Source: Certhia americana (taxonomy: Eukaryota; Chordata; Aves; Passeriformes; Certhiidae). From it: DNA of 64,000 nt. Shown in pieces: positions 21,281-32,658 of the stretch (positions are counted from its first letter, which is position 1; each line of letters starts with the position of its first letter). A program made the translations under genes and the position numbers. A model generated the notes under the pieces. It ran no database searches. It saw nothing but the letters and a program-made list of their open reading frames with translations, and was not told the origin of the DNA. The stretch spans positions 57,042,779 to 57,106,778 of the forward strand of contig CM031859.1 of NCBI GenBank assembly GCA_018697195.1, given 5' to 3'.

Positions 21281-24200
21281 TTGGTCTCTATATTTTATAG
21301 GACTTTTCTGCTAGGTGCTGAACATTGGGGTCCTAAGTGTTGTTCAGAATTATGTAGAATGAAAAGACACTCCCCAGTCCCAGACAACACAGTCAATTTG
21401 AAAAACTGCTCAACAAGACTGCTAGTGATCTCAGTGCACCTAATTCTTACCTGCTGAAGATTTGGTGTACTTTAGGATAGATTATCCTAAAAATTATATT
21501 TTCTTATGTTTTCTAAAAAAATAAACTGAAGTAGTAACAAAAAAAAAATGTGAAATATGTGGTACGAAAAGTGTTTTAAAAAGTCAATAAAAACCAGTAT
21601 AGTTAAATATAAGATGAGAATTCACAGCTGAAATGGGTTTATATTCTAAACAAACTCTTCTGTTTCTCCATCTCCATATTTAGTAAAATATCAAGAACTG
21701 CATTTTTAAAGAATAAGTGGAATCCTCAAAAATGAGATGATTGAAATGAAAACTCTTTATCACTTGATTGTATTAGTTTCATGCAAAATATAGGACAGCA
21801 TTTCAGGTTTCCTGTCTCCATCATGGCTGCACATTCATGCATAGTTTTTTGGATTTTTTTTTTTTTATCTACAGTAAAAATTAGACAATCCTGCAGCAAA
21901 GCTCCTGGCAGAAAAAGGATTCTACATTCTTCACTCATTTGTCAGCAGTGCAGCACATCTGAAGTATGGCTACCACCCAAAGAGACAAGAAAAATGGATT
22001 AAAGAGTCTGGGTTTTATACTACTGTACTGTGTCATCAGTACATCATCACTGTAATAAATACTGGACAGAAAGATCTTGAAATTATTAGAGCCATATTTT
22101 TAGTGAACATATACAGATGTTACAGTCTGAAACCTGTTACCACAGCTTTGACTCATGGCTATTATTACTGCTTTCCTTTTCTACTCTGTTTGAGGCAAAC
22201 ATACAGAAATTCAGCCATTCAATGCCTTAAACTATAAAGTAAGTTTTTCCTGTATTAAAAGACGTGTCAATTTAGCTTATATTACTTGAAAAATAGCTTT
22301 GGTATGCATATGAAAAGTCTGTATGGATACATGTGTTTACTAAATAAAGAACTGAGCTAATGGACCTTCATATCTGTCATATGATTAAGAATAGATTAAG
22401 AATATACCTAAGAACACTATCTTTTTTGAAGTCATGGCACAAAGTTTATGTAGATTGTCTTAATTCTTGCTAGAGATGAGGAATTAAGTTATATATTAAT
22501 ATATCTATTTTAATGATTTTATTTTATCTATTTTTATAAAATTTTCCTATATCTCTGGCACATTTTCCACTTGCATACCTAACATTAACTACCTATACTG
22601 ACAAACTACCAGATTTTGTTTACAGTGTTAAATAGAAATTATATTTCTTTTCACTAGATTAAAAATAAAGGATCAGGCTGTTAGGACTGAATGGAAACAT
22701 AATGTCTAGCTCCTTCCAGAAACCAAACTGTTCCCAGCATGAACATAGAATAAAGAAAGAGATCGGACATGCTTTGAAGGCCACAAAGCAAAGTTGTCAC
22801 TTCCTTGCACATGGTCATATTCTTATCATGTGGTTCCAGGCTTGTTTTCATTGAGCTGAGGACTCAGAACAGAATTTCTTTGCCCTAAAATTGTCCTCTT
22901 CTACAGTTCTTTTCCCTACATCAAATGCTAAAGCTGGTCTCCTGTCTGGAGAAGCCTGTTGCCTTTCTATGAGTTCCTCTGTGAAGGCTGGATATTGAAA
23001 AAAAGGAGTATCAGAGTCTGCATTTTTCAAAGAAGGAGAGATATGTACATTTTCCATTTCTTTATAAGCATTTGGGGGGAATTCAATAAGAGCTGTTTGT
23101 TTTCTGTATTCCAGAGATATTGCTTGTAAGAAGATAATGATTGAATTATTTTAGGTATTTATCCAGAAGATTGAGAGTTTGAGAAATCCACCTTTGAGTT
23201 GAAAACTCAAGGCACTAATTAGCTAATTTGCTGTAAGCCACTTGCTTGCAGTCAAAATAAGTTTTCCATTACTTTGTCATCCAGTACCATTTCCAGAGCT
23301 ACTTGCTAATCTAATTGACAACAGTATAATGACTACAATCATCACCACATTTCAGCAGTTCAATTTTTAGCTTGTGGTTCCCTTTCCTTTTTCCCCTTGG
23401 GCTTATCTATTTTTTTGACATGTTAAGATCTGCGGTCTTCAATTTTTCCTTTAAGAGACAATCTTCAATATTCATCAAAGTAAAACAATATGTCATATCT
23501 TTCAATCTGGCAACATCATTCCTTTTTCTGTCTGCTGAAAATAAACTCTTTAATGATTCAGTTCTTACTGGCTCATAATATGTAGTCAGTCACTTCAGCA
23601 GAGCAATGATCTTTTCCCCAAGTTTTAAGTAGCTCGGCACAGACACCCTTTAGTGCATACATTCTAAGATGTCATGAAAAAAAAAATCAGGTGTAAACTT
23701 CACAGCTGGAAGTGTTAGCTGTCTAAAAGATAGCAGGTAAGTTAAAAATGTATTTGGTATAATTTTTTAGGGAGTTCAGTGCCTTAAAGTGTTAGGCTAT
23801 ACGTTGGCTTTTTTGTTATTTAATTTTATCATTAGATAAAACAATGAAAGTAAAAATTGAGGTAACATTGAAAGAAGCAGTAACAAGATCTGGACTGTGT
23901 CTACTACTGATCAGTTAGCTCTTATGTTTTCATTTCATTCAAGAAGCCTGCTAAAGAAAGAAAATGTAACTGGGACTTTTGTAACTGTAATCAACAGGCT
24001 CAGTTAATAAGCTACAAGTGTAAGGGCAAATTTTCTGTTTAAAATCAAAATTCTTCTCCTGAATTTCTGTGAGTTTTTGGAGCAAAGTCTCCTAAGCTTG
24101 GTGCAGTAGCATTATATTTTTAGCTTAGCTTTCTTTTTTTTTTTTCATGCAAAACATTGGACTACAAGGAAAATAAAAGATCACTGCAATTTTCAGACAA

Positions 24201-24800
24201 GGATGTCAGTTGTGTGCATTTCTTCCATCTTCCTCACTATCTGGTATTGAAAATGAGTCTGTCATATCAGGTTTCATTTCAGATAATAAGGGAAGTTAAA
24301 AATTAACTGGTGCTCCTGCATTCACAGAATCCAACCTTTGTCAAGCAGCAGTTTCCTGTATATTAATAGATTTGAAATTATTCAGGAAATTGGTTGAAAA
24401 TGAGAGTCACTGAACATTATTTTAATGTCAAATGACTCGAACAATTCTGTTGGAGTCATCCAGAATACTGAGGTCAATGCTGCACTGCAGCATGGCAGCT
24501 GGTGTGCCTCAGGAGCTACAGACAGCCAACTCCAGTTTGAAATGACTTATAACTGGCAAAGATAAAATGGACCACAGTAAGAAAATCTTCTTCAGCAAAC
24601 CTATAGTGATATCATACTAGCACATCCTACATGGTCTTTCAAATTCAAAGTGTGGCAGATCAGTGGTTCTGACTACTGGGTTTAAGTCTGTACTTAAATG
24701 TGCTAGGAGAAGGATTCCTCTCTTTCATACACAGACAGGCTTTTTGTTTGAGTATTCAGGAGTCTACATATTCTACAAGAAAGTAAAGAAAAGAAGGGGG
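21281..24800. other. Non-coding AT-rich sequence, nothing recognised
   Basis: About 3.5 kb of AT-rich DNA with short homopolymer runs (T12 near 21856, T12 near 24134). No repeat family, RNA gene or coding exon is supported. Confidence 0.55.
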
Positions 24801-24839
24801 AAGAGAGAGAGAGAGAGAAAGCGAGATGGAGAGAGAAAA
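24801..24839. repeat. GA-rich simple repeat
   Basis: AAGAGAGAGAGAGAGAGAAA followed by GCGAGATGGAGAGAGAAA: a GA microsatellite with a few interruptions. Confidence 0.95.
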
Positions 24840-24957
24840 GATGATTAGCCATCAAAATAAATTACTGAGTGATATTAATAATATAAAAAAGTTCCCACAG
24901 ACACATAAAAAAGCAGTATATATTTCAAATTTACTGATAGTAGCTGAGACACAAGTT

Positions 24958-24995
24958 TGTCAGCTTTATTATTAAAATTAATAATGAAGCTGACA
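24958..24995. repeat. 18 bp-arm hairpin, one G-T pair, 2 nt loop
   Basis: TGTCAGCTTTATTATTAA (24958-24975) pairs with TTAATAATGAAGCTGACA (24978-24995) at 17 of 18 positions. The exception (T24967 against G24986) would still pair as a wobble in RNA. The loop is AA. This is too short and tight for a microRNA precursor. Confidence 0.92.
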
Positions 24996-25268
24996 TATGA
25001 ACTGACCACTAATTAACTCTGAAGGAGTAGGAAATGCAACAGACTCATTTACCAACATGTGGATTTCATCTTCTGAAAAATATAATCCACTCTGATAGTT
25101 TTGCAGTGAAAAATAACATAAATAGGAACTCAAATTGAATTTATAGATGGACCCAAGATTGTATAAGTAGTATCACCCATATTTCAAATCACTTTTCCTA
25201 AACTAGAAGAGAACTAAGAGGCTTCTGTGAAATAAGAACCATATGCTTGTTGAGTTATGTTTTGTAAA
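24996..25268. other. Non-coding AT-rich sequence
   Basis: Nothing recognised. Confidence 0.5.
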
Positions 25269-25342
25269 GGTAAAAAGTATTGTACTTTCATCCTGACACC
25301 AATGAGGTAAAAACTATTGTACTTTCATCCTGACACCAATAT
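25269..25342. repeat. 37 bp tandem duplication
   Basis: Copy 1 is 25269-25305 (starts GGTAAAAAGTATTGTACTTT) and copy 2 starts at 25306 (GGTAAAAACTATTGTACTTT). The two agree except for G/C at one position and the last bases. High identity suggests a fairly recent local duplication. The unit is not a known repeat. Confidence 0.95.
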
Positions 25343-27306
25343 ATGTGTCTTTCACACTGTTTTACTTTGCATAGATATCAGAGAAATCTTCTCTATATAC
25401 AGATTATGTTTTCTGAGTTACCTGGACATATAATTTAGAATGTGTTCAGATCTCAGCCTGTATCACTTAAATGTCATGACCAAATTGTCATCATCTTGAA
25501 ATTTTTTATCACTTTCAATGATACAGTTGCTGCTGGAGGATCCTTCCAAAGACATTACTGTCAGACTGAAACATGAATGTATATAATCCCATAGGTTTCT
25601 AAGAAGAGTAGTAATTTACTTGTGGAACTGGGCAGTCTTCCTAAAACTGAGAGGGAGATCCTAAATCCTGGAAATGCAGAGGAAATTATGGAATTTTTGT
25701 CCAGACTCATTGCTTTGTTCACCAGTGGAAAAATTTTGTTACTGTAGTGTCATCTATTAGCCTTAAATTTGCCTTCACAACAGGAAGTGAGGATGCAGTT
25801 GCACCCTTTATGAAACATTAAAGCATTATTTAGCTTTGTCTAAAGTTCTGCCTGATTTTAGAGACTCATTTTCCATGGTCTGTAATGAAATTAAAAGTTT
25901 TTGTGGAAATGTATTCTAAGTACACCATGGTACATTTGCATACCATTGTTTTACGTATTATTTATAACTTACTCTGGTAATCACTTTGAATTCTTCATTT
26001 TCCTCTGCTCTCCTCCCAGTAGTTTTGCATGTTTAAAAATAAGCAGTGTGTATACATCTCAAGACAGCTGCTGGACTTAAGAACACCAGGGCTATTGCAA
26101 TTGTCACATCTTTTTTATTCCAAGCAGATGCTATATGCAGAGTGAAAGGAAGACAGAGTAGATTAGTGGAAGACATAAAAAAATACCTATTATACCCTGC
26201 ACCTCTACCAGTATTAAAGAAAAATCCCTCCACTTATATTTGCAGTTGGTAAAAACTGGCAAAACCGATGAGAACTCCTTCCTCTTGAACAATTTTTTTG
26301 TAGCATGATCTTAGATATTGAAGTTACTTGATTTTAAAGCAACTATTTAAAATATCATTTATTTGGGTTTTTTTAATACCACTTGCAGCCCACAGGCCTG
26401 GGTCATCCCAACAGGACTGAAGCAAGATTCCTAAAAGCCAAAGGGATCCTGGGCAGGGAGATCTGTACCGGTGACTCAACATAGGATACCTCAGTTAAGC
26501 TTCTGTGTTTAAATTTACCCAGGTGAAAGACTGAGCAGAACAAGAAAAAGGAAAGGGACCTCCACCAGCTTTGGTGTTGGAACTGAGCATTGAGTTTGCA
26601 TACTATAAATACCTGATTTTTTAAAAATTTATTTTAACTCAGAGTAGAAATAAATACAATCTATTTCAGTTGTTTCATTTGTGAATGGACTTTATTTGAA
26701 ATTTTCCATAACTCTTTTCCACCTCCCCCCATCACCTTCATTTCAGTCAGAAGAATTTGGAAGAAAACTGCATAAACATGGCAATCACAGGAAAAATACT
26801 GCTGCTTCAATTTCTTGGAAGCTGAGATGTTCCTTTAAGTCACTGAAGCATTCACAAGGCAGAATTTACATGACAAACAGGATCTGATCTTTCAAAGTCA
26901 AGATAAAAATATACATTATATAAAAACAGTATCTTAAAATAGGTCCTGTATAAAAGACTGTAATTACCGGCCTAGGACAATATACTTGAAGATGCAATGT
27001 AGGCTAGGCTAAGACTTATTAAAATTTTATATTGGCAATTCATGCTCAGAATTCACGTGTCCATGCCACATTTCAGATATGTAAACTGTGTCTTTTGTAT
27101 CAATGGGAAATATCAATCAAATAGTAAGCTATAAAACCTTCCAGAGATATGATGGTCCATCTACATATGCTATATTCTTATATCTGAAGTAGCATTTGAG
27201 AAAGATATTATTTCTGTATAATTTCCATTTAACATTTATGTTCTAACATTGCCTAGAAGGCGTATTCCAGATTAGAGACTGATGTAGAACACTGATAACT
27301 CTGTCT
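25343..27306. other. Non-coding AT-rich sequence, nothing recognised
   Basis: AT-rich DNA with a short GC-richer patch at 26385-26475. Small frames on both strands have no domain content. No RNA gene or repeat is recognised. Confidence 0.55.
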
Positions 27307-27342
27307 AAAAAAAAAAAACCAAAAAAAAACTAAACAAAAAAA
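27307..27342. repeat. A-rich simple sequence
   Basis: Runs of A12, A9 and A7 separated by CC, CTAAAC-like breaks. It could be the remnant of a poly(A) tail, but no retroposed sequence is recognisable next to it. Confidence 0.9.
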
Positions 27343-27681
27343 CCCCTGGAAAATCCCACAGCTAAATAATTTTAAGGTAAATGAAATGTAAGAAAAGCCC
27401 CCAGAAGACCCACTTAAGTAAGCAGTCTTCTCCAAAATGCACAATGTTCACTACATTTTGCTGTATCAGATCAAGGTTTTCCTCTGGTTATTCCCAGGAA
27501 ACACACCATTCCTCCTGTTCATTGTTCACATTCTCACAAAATGACAGGTCCCTCTCCCAACATTGCATGTCTAGTAAAGTGCACTTCCACTGCATGTAAA
27601 GAAACAAATCCTAGTATCACAGGTACTCCAGAAGAATTTTGAACAGAGTTCATTCATTTGGAAATTGAGGATCTGAGATCT

Positions 27682-27782
27682 ACTGCTTTTCCTCCCCTAG
27701 GATAATTTCCCTTCTTTCTCAGTTAAAACATTTACTCATATTTCTAGTATTTTCCCCATAACATGGCCTTTAAGTTTTCTCT
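27682..27782. repeat. 101 bp exact direct repeat, copy A
   Basis: From ACTGCTTTTCCTCCCCTAGG to TTTAAGTTTTCTCT this sequence is identical, base for base, to 28512-28612. The flanks on both sides differ from those of copy B. The unit is not a repeat family I recognise, and it contains no frame. The offset between copies is 830 bp, in the same orientation. Confidence 0.97.
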
Positions 27783-28511
27783 CCTGAGGTCTTGCACTAA
27801 CATTAAGAAGTCAAATTAAGTAGAATTAACACATGAACTTCTATAACACAAATCTGTCCGAGAACTTTCTTTCACTCAAGGTTTTCTTTCATTTTAAATT
27901 CCCTTGACATCTGACAGGAAACTCAAAGGGATGCCCTAATATTGAGGAAACAAGAATTTTACAGAAATATTAAAACTGCCACAGTTGCAGTTCAGAGTAT
28001 GTAATTTCTGCTTATTTTGTTACAAATTAAGTCAAACATGTTTTATATGAGAGAAAATCTATGCTCTCAGTTTGCAGCACATCAATAACTCTATAACCTT
28101 ACACAGCTCAAGGCCATATAGCAATGTGGCTGCACTCAGCTTGCAGTTCAAACATTTTTTTTTAAATATCTGCTTCTCTGTGCAGGAGTTAAAAATTATT
28201 ATAAGCTTACAGCAAACAGGTAAAGTATGTTAGGTATAATCAGCCAAGATACACAGCTTGAGTTCAACAGACCTTAGAGACAGCCACAAGAAAGATAAAA
28301 CAACCCCAACTTCTCTGTTTTGGAAGCAACTGACTACATTATTTACATCTTCAAATGCCTACAGATATCCTTGCTGAATGGTGCCACGGATAACAGTTGA
28401 TAGAGCCAAAGCCCTGAATAACAAGTGACAACTTGGATTACATAGTTCCTTCTACCTTTTATTTTTCCATCAAAACTTATATTTTCTAAAATAAAAGAAT
28501 CAATTTGCAAC
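27783..28511. other. Unique-looking spacer between the two 101 bp copies
   Basis: 729 bp of AT-rich sequence with no recognised feature. It is the segment that would be lost or gained by recombination between the two copies. Confidence 0.6.
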
Positions 28512-28612
28512 ACTGCTTTTCCTCCCCTAGGATAATTTCCCTTCTTTCTCAGTTAAAACATTTACTCATATTTCTAGTATTTTCCCCATAACATGGCCTT
28601 TAAGTTTTCTCT
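28512..28612. repeat. 101 bp exact direct repeat, copy B
   Basis: Identical over its whole length to 27682-27782. To the left the match stops at C28511 against T27681; to the right it stops after CTCT, where copy B continues ATGGCTG and copy A continues CCTGAGG. Complete identity beside otherwise unrelated flanks means a recent event or an assembly artefact. Confidence 0.97.
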
Positions 28613-31600
28613 ATGGCTGTCACTATCTCTGCAACCAAAATCTCGTTTTGGTCCTTTTACATATATGAAAGATGAAAGATGATCTTTTTGAGACAAAAAA
28701 GGGGAAAAAAATCAGAATCATAAATTCTAGAGAATGTACTTAGTGTCTCTTTCCACAAGTTAGCTGAAATTGTTTACTATGCTGAAACAAGGTGACTCTT
28801 TGAAACCACCTATCAGGTCCTCCAGGAGGTACAGGTTGTGCCTGTATATTGCTAAATAAAATGGTCAGGGGAAGAATTTAAGCATCAGAATGCTGTTTGT
28901 CCCTATGTCTAGCTTCTTTATATTATTTCTGCAGAGTGTCTGTGTACTCGTGTGCCAAAGGATTCAAAGACTATGAATATACATAGTAAGGAAGGAATGA
29001 ACAAACTTTAAAATCCATATTCTTGGTCTGAAAAATATATTAAATATTGTGTAAACTTTTCATGGAATCCCATATGCTCAGCCCAGGAAAATCCATATGA
29101 ATTGGTGGTGTCCAAACAAGTGTTACAACCTCACGGGCCTCTATGAACATGAGACCTCCCAATGATATATATATATAGTAGTGTGTGCTGGCAGATTAAA
29201 AGCAGTGTTTAACAACTTTGGGGAATGCAAGGAACAACTAAAATATCAGAAAGATTTATAAGGAAAGATAATGCATTTCAATAAATATACTTCTATATAC
29301 TTGCTTACTTTTATCATTGTATCAGATTGACGTCAGTGTAAGTATGAAAGGATATAATGACTCTGAATCATAATCTTAGTTATTGGTAAGAATCCTGAAA
29401 TCCAAGGTGTACTTTCACCAGTTGTTACATTGATATATTAACCTAAAAGAAATTTTATCATTACCAGGTATCTGAAAAATATTAAATTAAAAAACACTTT
29501 CCATATATGAATAAATTATAATGTGAAGCTGTGTGGCAAAAAGAACACCTGGACATTAAAAAAATTGTTTGTAGTGCTTTGTATTTTAATATTTCAAATA
29601 TTTCCTGCCAGTATTACTTTCTTGCGATGTTTGTCTGCCATGTACCTTTCCCACATGATAATCAGAATCTAAGAGAATTTTGTGGCTCCATTTCCAGCTC
29701 ACTTTCTCTTCCAGCACCAAATGTTGTCTAAATACTTTACAGGTTGTAGAAAAAGCAGAAAATATCTCAACTTGTAGACTTGTATCTTGTATTTCCTACA
29801 CTATAACAGTAAATATTTTGAGCTTTGGGTATTGGAATGAGCATCAAATTGAGAAAAAATTCAGAGACAGTGTGGCAGTAGTCCTTGTGGAAGCAAATTT
29901 CATCATGGATCATGTATCTGGCTGCTCTGGCTACCGCAGATGTGTATCTTGGGATATCCCCAAAGTAGGATCCAGGCTGTTGCTGGCATGTTACAGATGG
30001 GATACTCAGTAGTAATGCTTCAGTTTAGGAATTCCCAAAGCGTACTCACCAGACCTATGTTTTAAAGTGCTTTGGTGTAGACAGGACTGAGAATTCTTCA
30101 CGAGTTAGAAGACAAAGTGATTGCCTTGACAGGTTGGAGACAACAAGAAAAAAAATCTTCTCACCCCTGTTCCTCCTGGAACCTTAGAGAGCAAAATTCA
30201 AGACTTTTACCTTAGACTGAAAAAGGGAAGATGAAAAGCTTTTCACATGATTGCCCATGCTGAGATCTCTTTTCCGGTACGTGCAGCCACGGAGGGAATG
30301 CACGGGCCCTCTATTTGTTCCTTTTTACAGAGATTTTAATGATACAATCCCATCTTTGAAGAAGGTGATAAGAAAATGTACAGATATAATAAAACCAATT
30401 AAAAAGAGAAATGAATATATGGTTTTAGTATATATTATTGTTCTCAACTCAGGAAATTTCATGCAAAAAATTTTATCACTTTTAAAGAATAAGATTGAGT
30501 TGAAAGGATCACAAATTGATTTTAAATGGTTGCAGGAACAAAAGCTACTGGGTGGCTTGCTTTTCTATTTTTTTAAACATACTGTGAATCAGGCAAGATC
30601 TAAAAATAAGAAAGATCTAGCTAAATGCAAAACACATACTGTGTTCATGAGATGAATCTCAAAATGCAATACAATAAAATCATCAGCCAGTAATGAAATA
30701 AAGAAAAGAAATATAGATCTGTTCCTGCTGTTCAGAATAGGAGAAATTGAATCATAACTGGGCTAAATGAAACAATATATCAAATTACTCCAGAGAATAC
30801 TGTGTATAAACAGTTAAAGGAATGACATGTGCAGTGTTCTACTATACATTTTTCCAGATAAAAGTAGCATAGCATATATTTACTGTGATGCTGTAATAGT
30901 GAGTGTAATTCATGAACTAGCTCAGTTTTTCTGATGTTGGATATGCCTAGAATACAATTTTGACTTACCAGTGAAAGATTACTACAATTAAAGGCCTTCA
31001 AGTGGTTCAAAATTCACTTGAACAGTCCTATTAACATTGGGAGTTAACCTTTAAAATGAAAGGCCCAAGTCTGGAACGTATTCATGATAATTACAGATTA
31101 CTATGAAAACACCAGCATTTTTTTTTTTTATAAAGCACCCTTTAGGAAACAAGGTTCACTTGGGTTTTTGTTGAACTCTAGCATTTTTTTGCACCAAAGG
31201 CCTGATGAGACCAAACATTCATAACTGGGACCAAGAGAGGGCTTTGCTACCTGAGAAAATCTGGAACTGGAATTCCAACAATCCTCTGACGGATTACATG
31301 TTGAAGTGTCACAGTTGCAGTTATTTGGGAGGCTTATGTCTTCTGTTTATATCAAGAGCACAACCAAATAGGTGCAACTTCAGGTAACACTGCCTGATGA
31401 GAACAGGAAAGGAATTGCATGCAGCCTGTTCTATTTCCTGCACAATGCAACAAAAACCTGTGGCAATGACAAATAAATTCAATAAACCAAATAACATTCA
31501 ACTTCAGGGTCTCAAAACCAGTTTCTGCAAAGTAAAAATGTTGGGTTTATGTCCCTCTCTGTCTGCAGTGCATAAAGCAAAATGATAAAAACAGCAATGG

Positions 31601-32598
31601 ATTTCATACTCAACCTGCACCCCACTATTTCCTGGCTAGTGTTGCTAAGTTTGTCCACCCAGTTCCCTGCTTCCCTGCCTTTGTGAGTCTGGCTGCAAAC
31701 TGGTACAGCCTTTCCCTTGCTTCCAGTGTCTGCCAGTGTGTTTTAAACCCACTCACTCTCACTTCTGCCAACCTCAGCATCTGTAAGATTTTAGAATTTG
31801 CTTTGTTTCAAAATTCAGGGATGATGAGGCTGCAGGCCACTAGCTTGTTTGGACACAGGTTATTTTGCTTCTGCCTCCTCTATTCTCCAGTGCCACTTGA
31901 GGATAAATAGCAGCTCTTCTTTGTTCTTTGAAGGACCTGATATTTGCTGTGGTTTTGTTTCCTGTTGTTTTTCACTAACAGCTTCCTCTGATTTAGCTCA
32001 GTGCATTCAGGTTGGATAATAGCAAGGCAGTCTGAAGTCTGCATATTTGTAGTAAATAAAGCAGATGTCATCTTTACTCTGCAGAATATATAACAAAGCA
32101 AAAAAACTAATAAATGCATAATTGCTTCTTGTATTTCTAACCTTTGACATGGCTTACTCAGATTTTTAACCAAACAGGAGGAAAAACACTAAGTGGAGTT
32201 TCATTTTGAAAAAAAGCCTTCATTTACTTTGTATAGATCTTTGTTTTTCTGGTGTGTTCATGTTCTTTAAAAAGCACATTTTCTATATCATTCACTAAGT
32301 AAATAAAATAAAGACTGTTGACCCCACAATGTTCTGCAGATGCAAGGAAATGAAATCACACCTCCTCAGTTTTTTGTAATTCAATTCTTCCCCTGAGAAA
32401 GGACCTAGGTACTCAGCTATTAATGTTACACATGAAAGAAGGTTTTCATTACCATCCACACCAGCATCCATAGAATTGTGTATATTGTTTTCTTTTTAGA
32501 AATTTTGTTGGTATTTTTTTTAATGATTAAATATCACATTTTCTCAACAATCCACAGGGGCAAATGAATGAATCTGAGGAGGAATTAAGAAACAGACA
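28613..32598. other. Non-coding AT-rich sequence; one 134-codon open frame of doubtful meaning
   Basis: About 4 kb without a recognised repeat or RNA gene. The longest non-repeat frame of the window (30251-30655, +) lies here, with a pyrimidine-rich tract ending in ACAG at about 30315-30330 inside it. I do not accept it as a gene (see findings). The frame at 29680-30012 (+) has no recognisable domain. Confidence 0.5.
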
Positions 32599-32658
32599 AA
32601 TAAAGTAAAATAAAATGAAGTAAAATAAAGTAAAGTAAAATGAAATAAAATAAAATAA
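32599..32658. repeat. (TAAAA)n / (TAAAG)n simple repeat
   Basis: Imperfect tandem pentanucleotides of the form TAAAA, TAAAG and TGAAA across 32599-32658. Degeneracy suggests an old array. Confidence 0.93.

Noticed and set aside
29680..30012. 110-codon plus-strand open frame
   Set aside because: No recognisable domain or motif, and overlapped by other chance frames.
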